The notes under the pieces: model-generated
Database searches by the model: none
The model's input: the letters and a program-made list of their open reading frames with translations, nothing else
Told to the model about the DNA's origin: nothing
Translations under genes and position numbers: made by a program
Shown here: positions 1 through 5,990 of the stretch, in pieces
How the letters are laid out: every line of letters begins with the position of its first letter
Position numbering within the stretch: the first letter of the stretch is position 1
Assembly: GCA_947627145.1 (NCBI GenBank)
Contig: CANQUW010000027.1
Span: 1 to 12,008 of the forward strand
Direction of reading: 5' to 3'
From: an uncultured Bacilli bacterium
GTDB lineage: Bacteria; Bacillota_I; Bacilli_A; RF39; UBA660
Length of the DNA: 12,008 bases

Positions 1-303
1 AAGAAGATTTTAATTGATAAATGTTTAAAAAATAACATTCCTATTATTTCATCTATGGGTACTGCAAAAAAGATGGATCCTTCTAAGCTTTTAATTACTT
101 CTATTAAGAAAACTGTAAATGATCCAATTGCTCGTATTATTAGAAAATTTATGAGGGATGAAGAGAAAGGTTATGATTTAGATGTTTTATCATCTACTGA
201 GTTGCCTATAAAGTGCGAAGGACTTGGCTCTTGTGCTTTTGTACCTAGTAGTGCAGGTCTTATGATAGCAGGTTATGTTATATCTAAGTTTATTAACTCT
301 TAA
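1..303 (+). CDS. tcdA: tRNA threonylcarbamoyladenosine dehydratase, C-terminal part (5' end outside window)
   Basis: The frame is open from base 1 and reads KKILIDKCLKNNIPIISSMG before the first internal Met at 55, so the gene starts upstream of the window; about 100 residues are visible. TcdA/CsdL is a ThiF/E1-like, ATP-dependent enzyme that cyclises N6-threonylcarbamoyladenosine at position 37 of ANN-decoding tRNAs. The visible part carries family hallmarks: SSMGTAKKMDPSK, then DPIARIIRKFMR, then the C-terminal LGSCAFVPSSAGLMIAGYVI block near the end of the Rossmann-like fold. The ATP-binding and catalytic N-terminal half cannot be checked. The stop codon lies inside the stem of the terminator that follows. 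Another ThiF-family E1-like protein is the main alternative, but the C-terminal block fits TcdA best. Confidence 0.88.
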   Translation, partial: KKILIDKCLKNNIPIISSMGTAKKMDPSKLLITSIKKTVNDPIARIIRKFMRDEEKGYDLDVLSSTELPIKCEGLGSCAFVPSSAGLMIAGYVISKFINS

Positions 304-325
304 AATTATTTAAGAGTTTTTCTTT
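295..325 (+). terminator. Intrinsic terminator of tcdA
   Basis: A perfect 10-bp stem (AACTCTTAAA, 295-304, with TTTAAGAGTT, 309-318) has an ATTA loop and is followed by TTTCTTT. The stem includes the last codons and the TAA stop of tcdA, so coding and termination signals overlap. Confidence 0.85.
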
Positions 326-328
326 AGA

Positions 329-357
329 TTGAAAATTATATAAGATTTTTATATAAT
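329..357 (+). promoter_or_regulatory. Sigma-A-type promoter for the 381-1490 gene
   Basis: TTGAAA (329-334) and a consensus TATAAT (352-357) are separated by 17 bp. The predicted transcript start, near 364, leaves a leader of about 17 nt before the TTG start at 381. Confidence 0.7.
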
Positions 358-380
358 ATTATAGAGGATAGGTGATTATA

Positions 381-1490
381 TTGAAAATTTTAAATGAAAA
401 AGAGGCTCAAAATAGAAGAATAAAAAATATGGATGTAGGTTATGATAGGCTTAAACCTATAAAAGAATTAAATAAGGATATGAAACTTTATAATATTGCC
501 ATTACTCATAATAATAAAATAGTAGAGATAGGACAAATATTTAAGAAAAAAGGTGTTGATAATAAATATTGTCAACTTTTATATTCGATGATAAATTATT
601 ATTTAAGTGATAAATTAGAAAAAGGAATTAAAAAATTATATGATTATGGTAATTTTTTAGATGAGCATTATTATAGTAATATGAAAAAGAGTAAATTTGA
701 TAGTTTGTTACATGAAGCATCTTATTATTTGGAACAGTATAAAGATATTGAAAGAGAATTAAATGATTTTTCTATTGATAAAGATATTAAAAAAGTTTTT
801 GAGTTTTATAAAGAAAAATCTTTTGAGGAAGAAAAGAAAACTGGAATTAATTCTTATGTTACTGCTATTATTCCTAATTTAGTAACTTATAATAAAGTTA
901 TTAAAAATTTAGGATATGATGTTTCTATTGAAGATAGCGGTTATAATTATGAAGAAGATACTATAGCAAAAGAAATTAAAGAACGTGTTGCTGGTATGAC
1001 AGATGATGAAACAAAAAAATTTTTAGAAGAAAAGGAACATAAAAGAAAATTTTTTATAAATGAAACACAAAATATGAAAAAATATTTTCGTGAAAAAAGT
1101 GATAAATTTGAAGAGGAATATAAAGATACTCCTTTGATTTATAATTCATATATAAATCAAATGTCAGATTATTTAGAAAAAGCAATTAATTCATTGTCTA
1201 ATTCCAATAACGAAGAATATGAATTTTATAAAAATAAATTTTATGACTTTAATACAGGAGAAGAAATAGTCGAGAGTATAGGAAAGTATGTAGTTTTAAA
1301 AAAAGATTTATATGATTTTTATAATGATGATATATTAATTAAAATAAAAGAAGAGTTAGAAAAAATAAATAGAAATGATGTTTATGTTCAAGTTATAAAA
1401 AATTTAGATGAACATAAATATGATGACTATGTTAATGAGCGTAATAAAAAATATGAAGACTTTATAGGCAATATGAGAAATGTTAAATAG
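381..1490 (+). CDS. Hypothetical soluble, charged, mostly helical protein (369 aa)
   Basis: I do not recognise this protein. The chosen start is the TTG at 381, because AGGTGA (370-375) sits 5 nt upstream; the same AGGTGA-then-TTG arrangement precedes the gene at 5991. A GTG at 372 in the same frame is less well placed. The protein begins MKILNEKEAQNRRIKNMD, is rich in Lys, Glu, Asp, Asn and Tyr, and has no signal peptide or membrane segment. It appears largely helical, with coiled-coil-like stretches such as EEKEHKRKFF and KIKEELEKIN. I see no Walker, zinc-finger or obvious catalytic motif. It is a single-gene unit with its own promoter and a strong bidirectional terminator shared with lexA. 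Base composition matches its neighbours, so nothing marks it as recently transferred. It could be a lineage-specific cytoplasmic protein. Confidence 0.75.
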   Translation: MKILNEKEAQNRRIKNMDVGYDRLKPIKELNKDMKLYNIAITHNNKIVEIGQIFKKKGVDNKYCQLLYSMINYYLSDKLEKGIKKLYDYGNFLDEHYYSNMKKSKFDSLLHEASYYLEQYKDIERELNDFSIDKDIKKVFEFYKEKSFEEEKKTGINSYVTAIIPNLVTYNKVIKNLGYDVSIEDSGYNYEEDTIAKEIKERVAGMTDDETKKFLEEKEHKRKFFINETQNMKKYFREKSDKFEEEYKDTPLIYNSYINQMSDYLEKAINSLSNSNNEEYEFYKNKFYDFNTGEEIVESIGKYVVLKKDLYDFYNDDILIKIKEELEKINRNDVYVQVIKNLDEHKYDDYVNERNKKYEDFIGNMRNVK

Positions 1491-1530
1491 TAAAATAAAA
1501 AATCCTTTAAACTAAGGATTTTTTATTTTA
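1491..1530. terminator. Bidirectional terminator between the hypothetical gene and lexA
   Basis: A perfect 17-bp inverted repeat (1491-1507 with 1514-1530) surrounds the loop TAAACT. The core is AATCCTT/AAGGATT, flanked by an A-run on the left and a T-run on the right, so it can work for both convergent genes. It overlaps the lexA stop codon (1528-1530). Confidence 0.92.
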
Positions 1531-2145
1531 AAATTTTCTGTAAAGACCAATAGCTTTTCCAAGAATAGTTACATCTTTTAAGATTATTGGATCCATTGTA
1601 TCGTTTTCAGGTTGTAGTCTGAAATAACCATCTTCTTTGTAAAAAGTTTTTACAGTCACTTCATTTTCGTTGTTCATTGCAACAACAGTATCTCCATTAC
1701 GAGCAATGTGTTGACGTTTTACTATTAAGATATCTCCGTCATAAATACCAACGTTAATCATTGATTCTCCACTTACTTTTAAAGTAAATACTTCTTCTTT
1801 TCTAGGAATTAAATTTGTAGGTAATGGGAAATATTCGTCAGGTATTTCGATAGCTTCTATTGGAGTACCAGCTGTTACTTTACCAAGTAGAGGTACTTCT
1901 AATACTTTTTCTTCTTTATCTATGAATTCATTAGGTACTAGGACTTCAATAGTTCTGTTTAATCCATTTCCTTTGTTAATGTATCCTTTTTCTTCAAGTT
2001 TTTTTAAATGAAAGTGGATAGTAGCAGGACTAGATAATCCAGCGGCACGTCCTATTTCTCTTACAGTAGGTGGATAGCCATGTTTGGCAATAGATTTTTT
2101 AATAATTTGTAAAACGTTTTTTTGTTGTCTTGTAAGTTTTTCCAT
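1528..2145 (-). CDS. lexA: LexA, SOS-response repressor / self-cleaving peptidase S24
   Basis: LexA represses DNA-damage genes by binding SOS boxes, and it cuts itself when RecA is activated. At 205 aa it is family length. The N-terminal winged helix-turn-helix (about 1-65) includes HGYPPTVREIGRAAGLSSPA. The cleavage site is Ala92-Gly93 in GKVTAGTPIEA, the typical Gram-positive form. The catalytic pair is Ser128 in SGESMI and Lys166 in VTVKTF, so self-cleavage should be intact. The ATG is preceded by TAAGGAGGAAG on the minus strand (about 2150-2160). It is divergent from the small membrane gene at 2275 and convergent with the hypothetical gene, sharing a terminator. Candidate SOS boxes in the divergent region suggest autorepression. 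Confidence 0.98.
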   Translation of the reverse strand: MEKLTRQQKNVLQIIKKSIAKHGYPPTVREIGRAAGLSSPATIHFHLKKLEEKGYINKGNGLNRTIEVLVPNEFIDKEEKVLEVPLLGKVTAGTPIEAIEIPDEYFPLPTNLIPRKEEVFTLKVSGESMINVGIYDGDILIVKRQHIARNGDTVVAMNNENEVTVKTFYKEDGYFRLQPENDTMDPIILKDVTILGKAIGLYRKF

Positions 2146-2167
2146 ATTACTTCCTCCTTATGTATCT

Positions 2168-2196
2168 AGGTTAACATAAAAAATGTAAAATGTCAA
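2168..2196 (-). promoter_or_regulatory. Candidate lexA promoter
   Basis: Read on the minus strand, a consensus TTGACA (2196-2191) is followed after 17 bp by TAACCT (2173-2168), a weak -10. The position upstream of the AAGGAGG site fits. The poor -10 leaves the exact promoter uncertain. Confidence 0.45.
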
Positions 2197-2207
2197 ACAA
2201 ACGTTTT
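2194..2207. promoter_or_regulatory. Possible degenerate LexA (SOS) box at the lexA promoter
   Basis: The 14-mer CAAACAAACGTTTT has the CGAAC-N4-GTTCG layout of Gram-positive SOS boxes. It differs at position 2 of the left arm and the last two positions of the right arm. The changes are partly symmetric (GAAC to AAAC, GTTC to GTTT). It overlaps the -35 of the candidate lexA promoter, where an autoregulatory operator would be expected. Confidence 0.4.
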
Positions 2208-2215
2208 TGGAATTG

Positions 2216-2244
2216 TTGACACGAACAAGTGTATGTGTTATGAT
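2216..2244 (+). promoter_or_regulatory. Promoter of the SOS-linked small membrane gene
   Basis: Consensus TTGACA (2216-2221), a 17-bp spacer, then TATGAT (2239-2244) with an extended -10 TG (2236-2237). Transcription should start near 2251, which rules out the ATG at 2251 as a normal start. Confidence 0.75.
2222..2235. promoter_or_regulatory. LexA (SOS) box inside the promoter spacer
   Basis: CGAACAAGTGTATG matches the Gram-positive SOS box CGAAC-N4-GTTCG at 8 of 10 defined positions, with a perfect left arm. The dyad extends outward: ACAC at 2219-2222 mirrors GTGT at 2235-2238. It fills the space between -35 and -10, so bound LexA would block RNA polymerase. Confidence 0.7.
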
Positions 2245-2274
2245 TAAATCATGAAAGAAAGGAGAGATGTGATT

Positions 2275-2439
2275 ATGAAAAAAGTATTAAAGAAAGGATT
2301 AATTTTTGGTGCTATTTATTTAGTGTTACTTATGTGTGCTTTTACAATGAGTGACCGCATTGAGAGACTTGATAATTCTAATGGAGAAGGGAATGAAGCA
2401 CTTTCAGTATTTTCACTGGAAGTTCGTAGTAATTCCTAA
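2275..2439 (+). CDS. Small single-pass membrane protein, candidate SOS-induced cell-division inhibitor (YneA/SosA-like by context)
   Basis: The 54-aa product starts at ATG 2275, about 10 nt after AAAGGAGAG (2258-2266); a GTG at 2269 is a less likely alternative. It begins MKKVLKKGLIFGAIYLVLLM: a positively charged N-terminus, then one hydrophobic segment (about residues 8-24), then a polar tail of about 30 residues predicted to be outside the membrane. In Bacillus, Listeria and Staphylococcus the gene divergent from lexA encodes a small SOS-induced membrane protein (YneA, SosA) that halts division after DNA damage. Position, SOS box and topology match that role. There is no LysM domain as in YneA, and I cannot claim sequence homology, so the function is inferred from context. 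The polA promoter follows within about 10 nt of its stop. Confidence 0.72.
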   Translation: MKKVLKKGLIFGAIYLVLLMCAFTMSDRIERLDNSNGEGNEALSVFSLEVRSNS

Positions 2440-2445
2440 ACTTTT

Positions 2446-2474
2446 TTTCAAAACAATTCTTTATATGTTATAAT
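2446..2474 (+). promoter_or_regulatory. polA promoter
   Basis: An extended -10, TGTTATAAT (2466-2474), with a weak -35 (TTTCAA, 2446-2451) 17 bp upstream. The predicted start near 2481 excludes the in-frame TTG at 2479 as the polA start codon. Confidence 0.6.
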
Positions 2475-2496
2475 TAAATTGAAGAAGGTGTTAGTT

Positions 2497-5091
2497 ATGA
2501 AAAAAGTAATTTTAGTAGATGGAAATAATTTATTATTTAGAAGTTTTTATGCAACTAGTTATAGTGGAGTTATTATGAAAAACTCTAAGGGATTTCCTAC
2601 CAATGGTTTATATGGTTTTATTAATATGATGAATAAAATTATTGATGAAGAAAAACCTGAATATATTTTAGTTGCTTTTGATAAAGGTAAAACTTTTAGA
2701 CATGAGAAGTATGATAGTTATAAAGCTGGTCGTCGTGAAATGCCAGAGGAATTAAAACTTCAATTTCCAGTTGCAAAGGAAGTACTTGATGCTTTAGGAA
2801 TTAAACATTTTGAAATTGATAATTTTGAAGCTGATGATATTATTGGTACTCTTGCACGTATTGTAGATGAAGAGGATGAGTTTATCGCAACAATTGTAAG
2901 TAGTGATAAAGACTTACTTCAATTAATTAGTGATGAGGTTGAAGTAAAACTTTTAAAACAATCTGATTATATTCGTATGAATAAAGAAGTGTTTAAAAAG
3001 ACTTATGGTGGAATTGAACCAATTAATATGATAGATCTTAAAGCTTTGATGGGAGACTCTTCTGATAATATTCCTGGTGTAAAAGGGATTGGTGAGAAGA
3101 CTGCTATAAAACTACTTTCTGAATATAAAACAATAGATAATTTGTATAAAAACATTGATGATATTAAAGGGGCAGTACAAAAGAAATTAATTGATGATAA
3201 AGATAATGCTTATATGAGTTATGATCTTGCAACAATTTATAGAGATGTTCCTCTCGACTTTACATTAAACGATTTAAAATACGAGGGAGTAAATTATAAA
3301 GAATATGTTAATATATTAAAAGATTTAGAATTTAACTCTTTACTTAAAAAATTAGATGTTAAGGCAGAGGAACCTAAAGATTTAACAACTAATATTTTAG
3401 ATATTTCTAAACTTGATAGTAGTCATCCATATTCAATTTATTTAGAGGTTCTTGGAGAAAATTATAGTAAAGGTTCTATTATAGGTTGTGGTATTTATGA
3501 TGGGAAGAACGGTTATTTTATAGAGCCAAAAGACTTAGTTAATTATAAAGATTTATTTTGTAATGATACATCTAAGTCAACTTATGATTTCAAGAAAAAT
3601 ATAGTACTTTTAAATGCTTTAGGTATTTCTTGTAATATGGATTTTGATACTATGATTGCTATGTATTTACTTGATTATACTGTTAAAGATGATATTTCTT
3701 TTGCGGCTAATTATTTTGATTTTAATATTACAAGTTATGGGGAGGCTTATGGTAGTTTAAAAAAACCAATTGAAAGAGATATAGATTATATTCGTAATCT
3801 TAGTGTTTTAAAAGCTAGATTTATATATGAGAGTAAAGATGAGATAATAAAGAAATTAGAAAAAGATGAAGAGTTAGAACTTTTCTATGATGTAGAAATG
3901 CCACTTGCAAAAGTTCTTGCGGATATGGAAATGACTGGAATATTAGTTAATAAAGAATATTTGGAAGATATGAGTAAAGAGTTGGATGAAAAGATTAAAA
4001 AACTAGAACAAGAAATTTACGATGATGCTGGATGTACTTTTAATATAATGTCTCCTAAGCAACTTGGAGTAGTACTTTTTGAAACTTTAGGTATTCCTTA
4101 TCCTAAGAGAATTAAGAAAAATACATATTCTACTAGTAAAGAAGTTTTAGATAAAGTAAGATTTGTTAATCCTATTATAGATAAGATATTAGAATATAGA
4201 ACTTTATCTAAATTATATACTAATTATGCTGTTGGGTTGATTAGTGAGGTTAGAAGTGATAGTCGTATTCATACTGTATTTAATCAAACTTTAACTAGAA
4301 CTGGTAGACTTTCTAGTGTTAGTCCTAACTTACAAAACATTCCTATTAGACAAGAGTATTCTAAACTTGTACGTAAGGCTTTTGTGGCAGATCCTGATTC
4401 TTATCTTATGTCTTTTGATTATTCACAGATAGAGCTTAGGATGTTTGCTCATATGTCAAACGCAGAAAATTTAATTAAGGCTTTTTCTAGTGGTGAGGAT
4501 ATACATGCAAGAACTGCTGCGGATATTCATCATATTCCTATAGAAGAAGTTACTAAAAAGATGAGAAGTGAAGCTAAAGCTGTTAATTTCGGTATACTTT
4601 ATGGTATGAGTACTTTTGGACTTTCTGAAGATTTAGGTGTTGATATAAAGGAAGCTAAAGAGTTTATGAATAATTATTTAGAGACTTATCCTGATATTAA
4701 AACTTATCAGAAGAAAGAGTTAGAGGATGCTAAGAAATGTGGGTATGCTAAAACTATAATGAATAGAAAAAGAGTTATACCAGAACTTAGTAGTAAGAAC
4801 TTTATGATTAGATCAGCAGGAGAGAGGATTGCACTTAATACTCCTATTCAAGGTAGTGCTGCAGATATTTTAAAGAAGGCTATGGTTGATATTTTTGATG
4901 AATTTAATAAACGTGGGTTAAAAAGTAAAATGCTTATTCAGGTACACGATGAACTTGTATTTAACGTGTTAGAAAGTGAAGAAGATGAAGTAGTTAAAAT
5001 TGTTCGTGAAAAGTTAGAAAATGTTGTTAAATTAAAAGTACCTTTAAAAGTAGAAATTGAAAAGGGAAAGGATTGGTATGAAGCCAAATAA
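2497..5091 (+). CDS. polA: DNA polymerase I
   Basis: PolA fills gaps during repair and removes RNA primers from Okazaki fragments. The start is ATG 2497, 6 nt after AAGGTG (2485-2490), giving 864 aa, the usual length. The N-terminal 5' nuclease (about 1-290) has MKKVILVDGNNLLFR, NFEADDIIGT, SSDKDLLQ and GDSSDNIPGVKGIGEKTA. The central 3'-5' exonuclease-like domain (about 300-460) lacks the first catalytic DxE (SIYLEVLG instead) and the YxxxD motif, so proofreading is probably lost, as in Bacillus PolA. The polymerase domain is complete: motif A with Asp641 in FDYSQIELR; motif B with Arg690, Lys694, Phe698 and Tyr702; motif C with His817-Asp818 in QVHDEL. No terminator separates it from the toxI promoter, which begins 3 nt after the stop. 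Confidence 0.98.
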   Translation: MKKVILVDGNNLLFRSFYATSYSGVIMKNSKGFPTNGLYGFINMMNKIIDEEKPEYILVAFDKGKTFRHEKYDSYKAGRREMPEELKLQFPVAKEVLDALGIKHFEIDNFEADDIIGTLARIVDEEDEFIATIVSSDKDLLQLISDEVEVKLLKQSDYIRMNKEVFKKTYGGIEPINMIDLKALMGDSSDNIPGVKGIGEKTAIKLLSEYKTIDNLYKNIDDIKGAVQKKLIDDKDNAYMSYDLATIYRDVPLDFTLNDLKYEGVNYKEYVNILKDLEFNSLLKKLDVKAEEPKDLTTNILDISKLDSSHPYSIYLEVLGENYSKGSIIGCGIYDGKNGYFIEPKDLVNYKDLFCNDTSKSTYDFKKNIVLLNALGISCNMDFDTMIAMYLLDYTVKDDISFAANYFDFNITSYGEAYGSLKKPIERDIDYIRNLSVLKARFIYESKDEIIKKLEKDEELELFYDVEMPLAKVLADMEMTGILVNKEYLEDMSKELDEKIKKLEQEIYDDAGCTFNIMSPKQLGVVLFETLGIPYPKRIKKNTYSTSKEVLDKVRFVNPIIDKILEYRTLSKLYTNYAVGLISEVRSDSRIHTVFNQTLTRTGRLSSVSPNLQNIPIRQEYSKLVRKAFVADPDSYLMSFDYSQIELRMFAHMSNAENLIKAFSSGEDIHARTAADIHHIPIEEVTKKMRSEAKAVNFGILYGMSTFGLSEDLGVDIKEAKEFMNNYLETYPDIKTYQKKELEDAKKCGYAKTIMNRKRVIPELSSKNFMIRSAGERIALNTPIQGSAADILKKAMVDIFDEFNKRGLKSKMLIQVHDELVFNVLESEEDEVVKIVREKLENVVKLKVPLKVEIEKGKDWYEAK

Positions 5092-5093
5092 TC

Positions 5094-5122
5094 TTTACAA
5101 AAAGTAAAAAATATGTTATACT
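5094..5122 (+). promoter_or_regulatory. toxI (antitoxin RNA) promoter
   Basis: TTTACA (5094-5099), a 17-bp spacer, then TATACT (5117-5122). It begins only 3 nt after the polA stop. The predicted start near 5128-5130 coincides with the first base of the leader hairpin. Confidence 0.75.
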
Positions 5123-5127
5123 TGATG

Positions 5128-5145
5128 TGTACTTGAAAAAGTACA
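5128..5145 (+). other. 5'-terminal stem-loop of toxI RNA
   Basis: A perfect 7-bp stem closes a GAAA (GNRA-type) tetraloop and begins at or within a base or two of the predicted transcript start. It could protect the 5' end of the RNA from decay or separate the first repeat from it. The DNA dyad could also be a protein-binding operator. Confidence 0.6.
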
Positions 5146-5146
5146 T

Positions 5147-5268
5147 AAAAAAGCGGGTGATTCCGACCTACCATAACAGGAACTTAAAAAAGCGGTGATT
5201 CCGACCGATTATAACAGGAACTTAAAAAAGCGGTGTTCCCGACCGATTATAACAGGGACCGAAAAAAG
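5147..5268 (+). repeat. Tandem antitoxin repeats (3 full copies plus 7 nt)
   Basis: The copies are 5147-5185 (39 nt), 5186-5223 (38 nt) and 5224-5261 (38 nt), followed by the partial AAAAAAG at 5262-5268. Each starts with AAAAAAGCGG; the A-run is the probable ToxN cutting region. Copies 1 and 2 share GTGATTCCGACC and ATAACAGGAACTT. Copy 1 has an extra G and TACC in place of GATT. Copy 3 changes TTCC to TCCC and, in the partner strand, GGAA to GGGA, so stem 2 is kept. Copy 1 swaps the C-G pair closing stem 1 for G-U. The copies are contiguous, with no unique spacers. Confidence 0.95.
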
Positions 5269-5269
5269 T

Positions 5270-5302
5270 AGCTAGAGAGCACACTCTAGTTTTTCTTTTT
5301 TT
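5270..5302 (+). terminator. Terminator between toxI and toxN
   Basis: CTAGAG (5272-5277) pairs with CTCTAG (5284-5289), extended by G-U and A-U pairs at the base, with the 6-nt loop AGCACA. TTTTTCTTTTTTT (5290-5302) follows. In type III systems this terminator limits read-through into the toxin gene and so keeps antitoxin in excess. Confidence 0.88.
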
Positions 5303-5321
5303 ATAAAGTTAACAAAAAGTA

Positions 5322-5350
5322 TTGACGTACACAAGTTTGTTTTATATAAT
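5322..5350 (+). promoter_or_regulatory. Second promoter, directly upstream of toxN
   Basis: TTGACG (5322-5327) and a perfect TATAAT (5345-5350) are 17 bp apart, placed after the toxI terminator. The spacer contains the short dyad ACAAGTTTGT (5331-5340), a possible operator. The predicted start is near 5357. Confidence 0.7.
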
Positions 5351-5378
5351 AAATGTATAAGAAAGATGGTGGTTCAAG

Positions 5379-5903
5379 TTGAAAAAAAATGAGTTAAAAT
5401 TAGTGAAAGTTGATTCAAAATATTGTGATTATTTAAGAAAATTTGATAATAAAGTTCCTTATAATTTTAACAAGAAAGAATTAAGACCTTTTGTTGGTGT
5501 GCTATTTTTTGTAGAAGAAAAAATGTATTTTGCTCCGCTTTCTAGTCCTAAACCTAAGCATTTAAAAATGTCTAGTACAATAGATTTTTTAAAACTTGAC
5601 GGTGGTAGACTTGGTGCGATTAATTTTAATAATATGATACCAGTTTTAGATGAAAATGTAATTATTATCAACTTAAATGAAAAAAAGTTATCTGATGTAG
5701 ATAAAAAATATCAGAAATTGTTAAAGGAACAACTTACTTGGTTAAATCGTCATGATGAAAGAATTTATAATAGAAGTAAAAGATTATATAATAGATATGT
5801 TAATGGTCTTGTAACTGAAAAGTTAAAAAATAGGTGTTGCAATTTTAAGTTGCTGGAAGAAAAATGTTTAGAATATAATAAAAAGAAAATTGGCGTTAGA
5901 TAA
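5379..5903 (+). CDS. toxN: ToxN/AbiQ-family endoribonuclease, toxin of a type III toxin-antitoxin system
   Basis: ToxN-family toxins are sequence-specific endoribonucleases, related in fold to MazF/Kid, that cut cellular or phage RNA and process their own antitoxin RNA. At 174 aa the length is typical. Recognisable blocks are LVKVDSKYCDYLRKFDNKVP (about 8-27), RPFVGVLFFVEEKMYFAPLSSPKPKH (about 36-61, reported here in part as FAPLSSPKPKH), LGAINFNNMIPV (78-89) and YQKLLKEQLTWLN (111-123). The SSPK stretch (Ser55-Lys58) is where the family's catalytic Ser/Lys residues lie. The start is TTG 5379, 6 nt after the modest site GGTGG (5368-5372), which predicts weak translation. The repeat RNA immediately upstream makes the assignment firm. 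The substrate sequence cannot be read from the gene. It sits between polA and a phosphatase gene in an accessory stretch. Confidence 0.92.
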   Translation: MKKNELKLVKVDSKYCDYLRKFDNKVPYNFNKKELRPFVGVLFFVEEKMYFAPLSSPKPKHLKMSSTIDFLKLDGGRLGAINFNNMIPVLDENVIIINLNEKKLSDVDKKYQKLLKEQLTWLNRHDERIYNRSKRLYNRYVNGLVTEKLKNRCCNFKLLEEKCLEYNKKKIGVR

Positions 5904-5924
5904 AATTTACAATACTTGTTTAGA

Positions 5925-5953
5925 TTGTTATATGTTTAATTTAGATATATACT
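5925..5953 (+). promoter_or_regulatory. Candidate promoter for the phosphatase gene
   Basis: TTGTTA (5925-5930), 17 bp, TATACT (5948-5953), upstream of the start at 5991. The -35 matches 4 of 6 bases. No clear terminator follows toxN, so read-through from toxN is also possible. Confidence 0.45.
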
Positions 5954-5990
5954 ATTAAGATAGACTAGTAGATTTAAGAAGGTGATTTTT

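Larger units (their letters stand above)
5128..5302 (+). ncRNA. toxI: ToxI-like antitoxin RNA of a type III toxin-antitoxin system
   Basis: This non-coding RNA is expected to be cut by the downstream ToxN into single-repeat pseudoknots that bind and inhibit the toxin. From 5' to 3' it has a terminal hairpin, then three tandem repeats with a short partial fourth (5147-5268), then an intrinsic terminator. The hairpin is a 7-bp stem (TGTACTT, 5128-5134, with AAGTACA, 5139-5145) capped by a GAAA tetraloop. Each repeat folds as an H-type pseudoknot; in repeat 2 stem 1 is CGGT/ACCG (5193-5196 with 5204-5207) and stem 2 is TTCC/GGAA (5199-5202 with 5217-5220). The order promoter, repeats, terminator, toxin is that of known ToxIN and AbiQ loci. 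The family assignment rests on the adjacent ToxN-like gene and on this structure. Confidence 0.88.

Noticed and set aside
2251..2274. ATG at 2251 as start of the small membrane protein
   Set aside because: It coincides with the predicted transcription start and lies before the AAAGGAGAG site; ATG 2275 is correctly placed.
4938..5174. Minus-strand reading frame of 78 codons over the polA end and the antitoxin repeats
   Set aside because: It is antisense to conserved PolA motif C and to the toxI promoter, lacks a ribosome site, and its product is low-complexity Ser/Thr/Phe-rich, as expected of a shadow.
5147..5268. Short tandem repeats as a CRISPR array
   Set aside because: The copies are contiguous with no unique spacers, fold as pseudoknots and precede a ToxN-like gene, so a type III antitoxin explains them better.
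5327..5343. LexA box in the toxN promoter
   Set aside because: It shares AAGT with the SOS box upstream of the small membrane gene, but both arms deviate too much from CGAAC and GTTCG.
5907..5928. ACAAT(N10)ATTGT inverted repeat after toxN as a terminator
   Set aside because: The 5-bp AT-rich stem has a 10-nt loop and no T-run; it is too weak to call.
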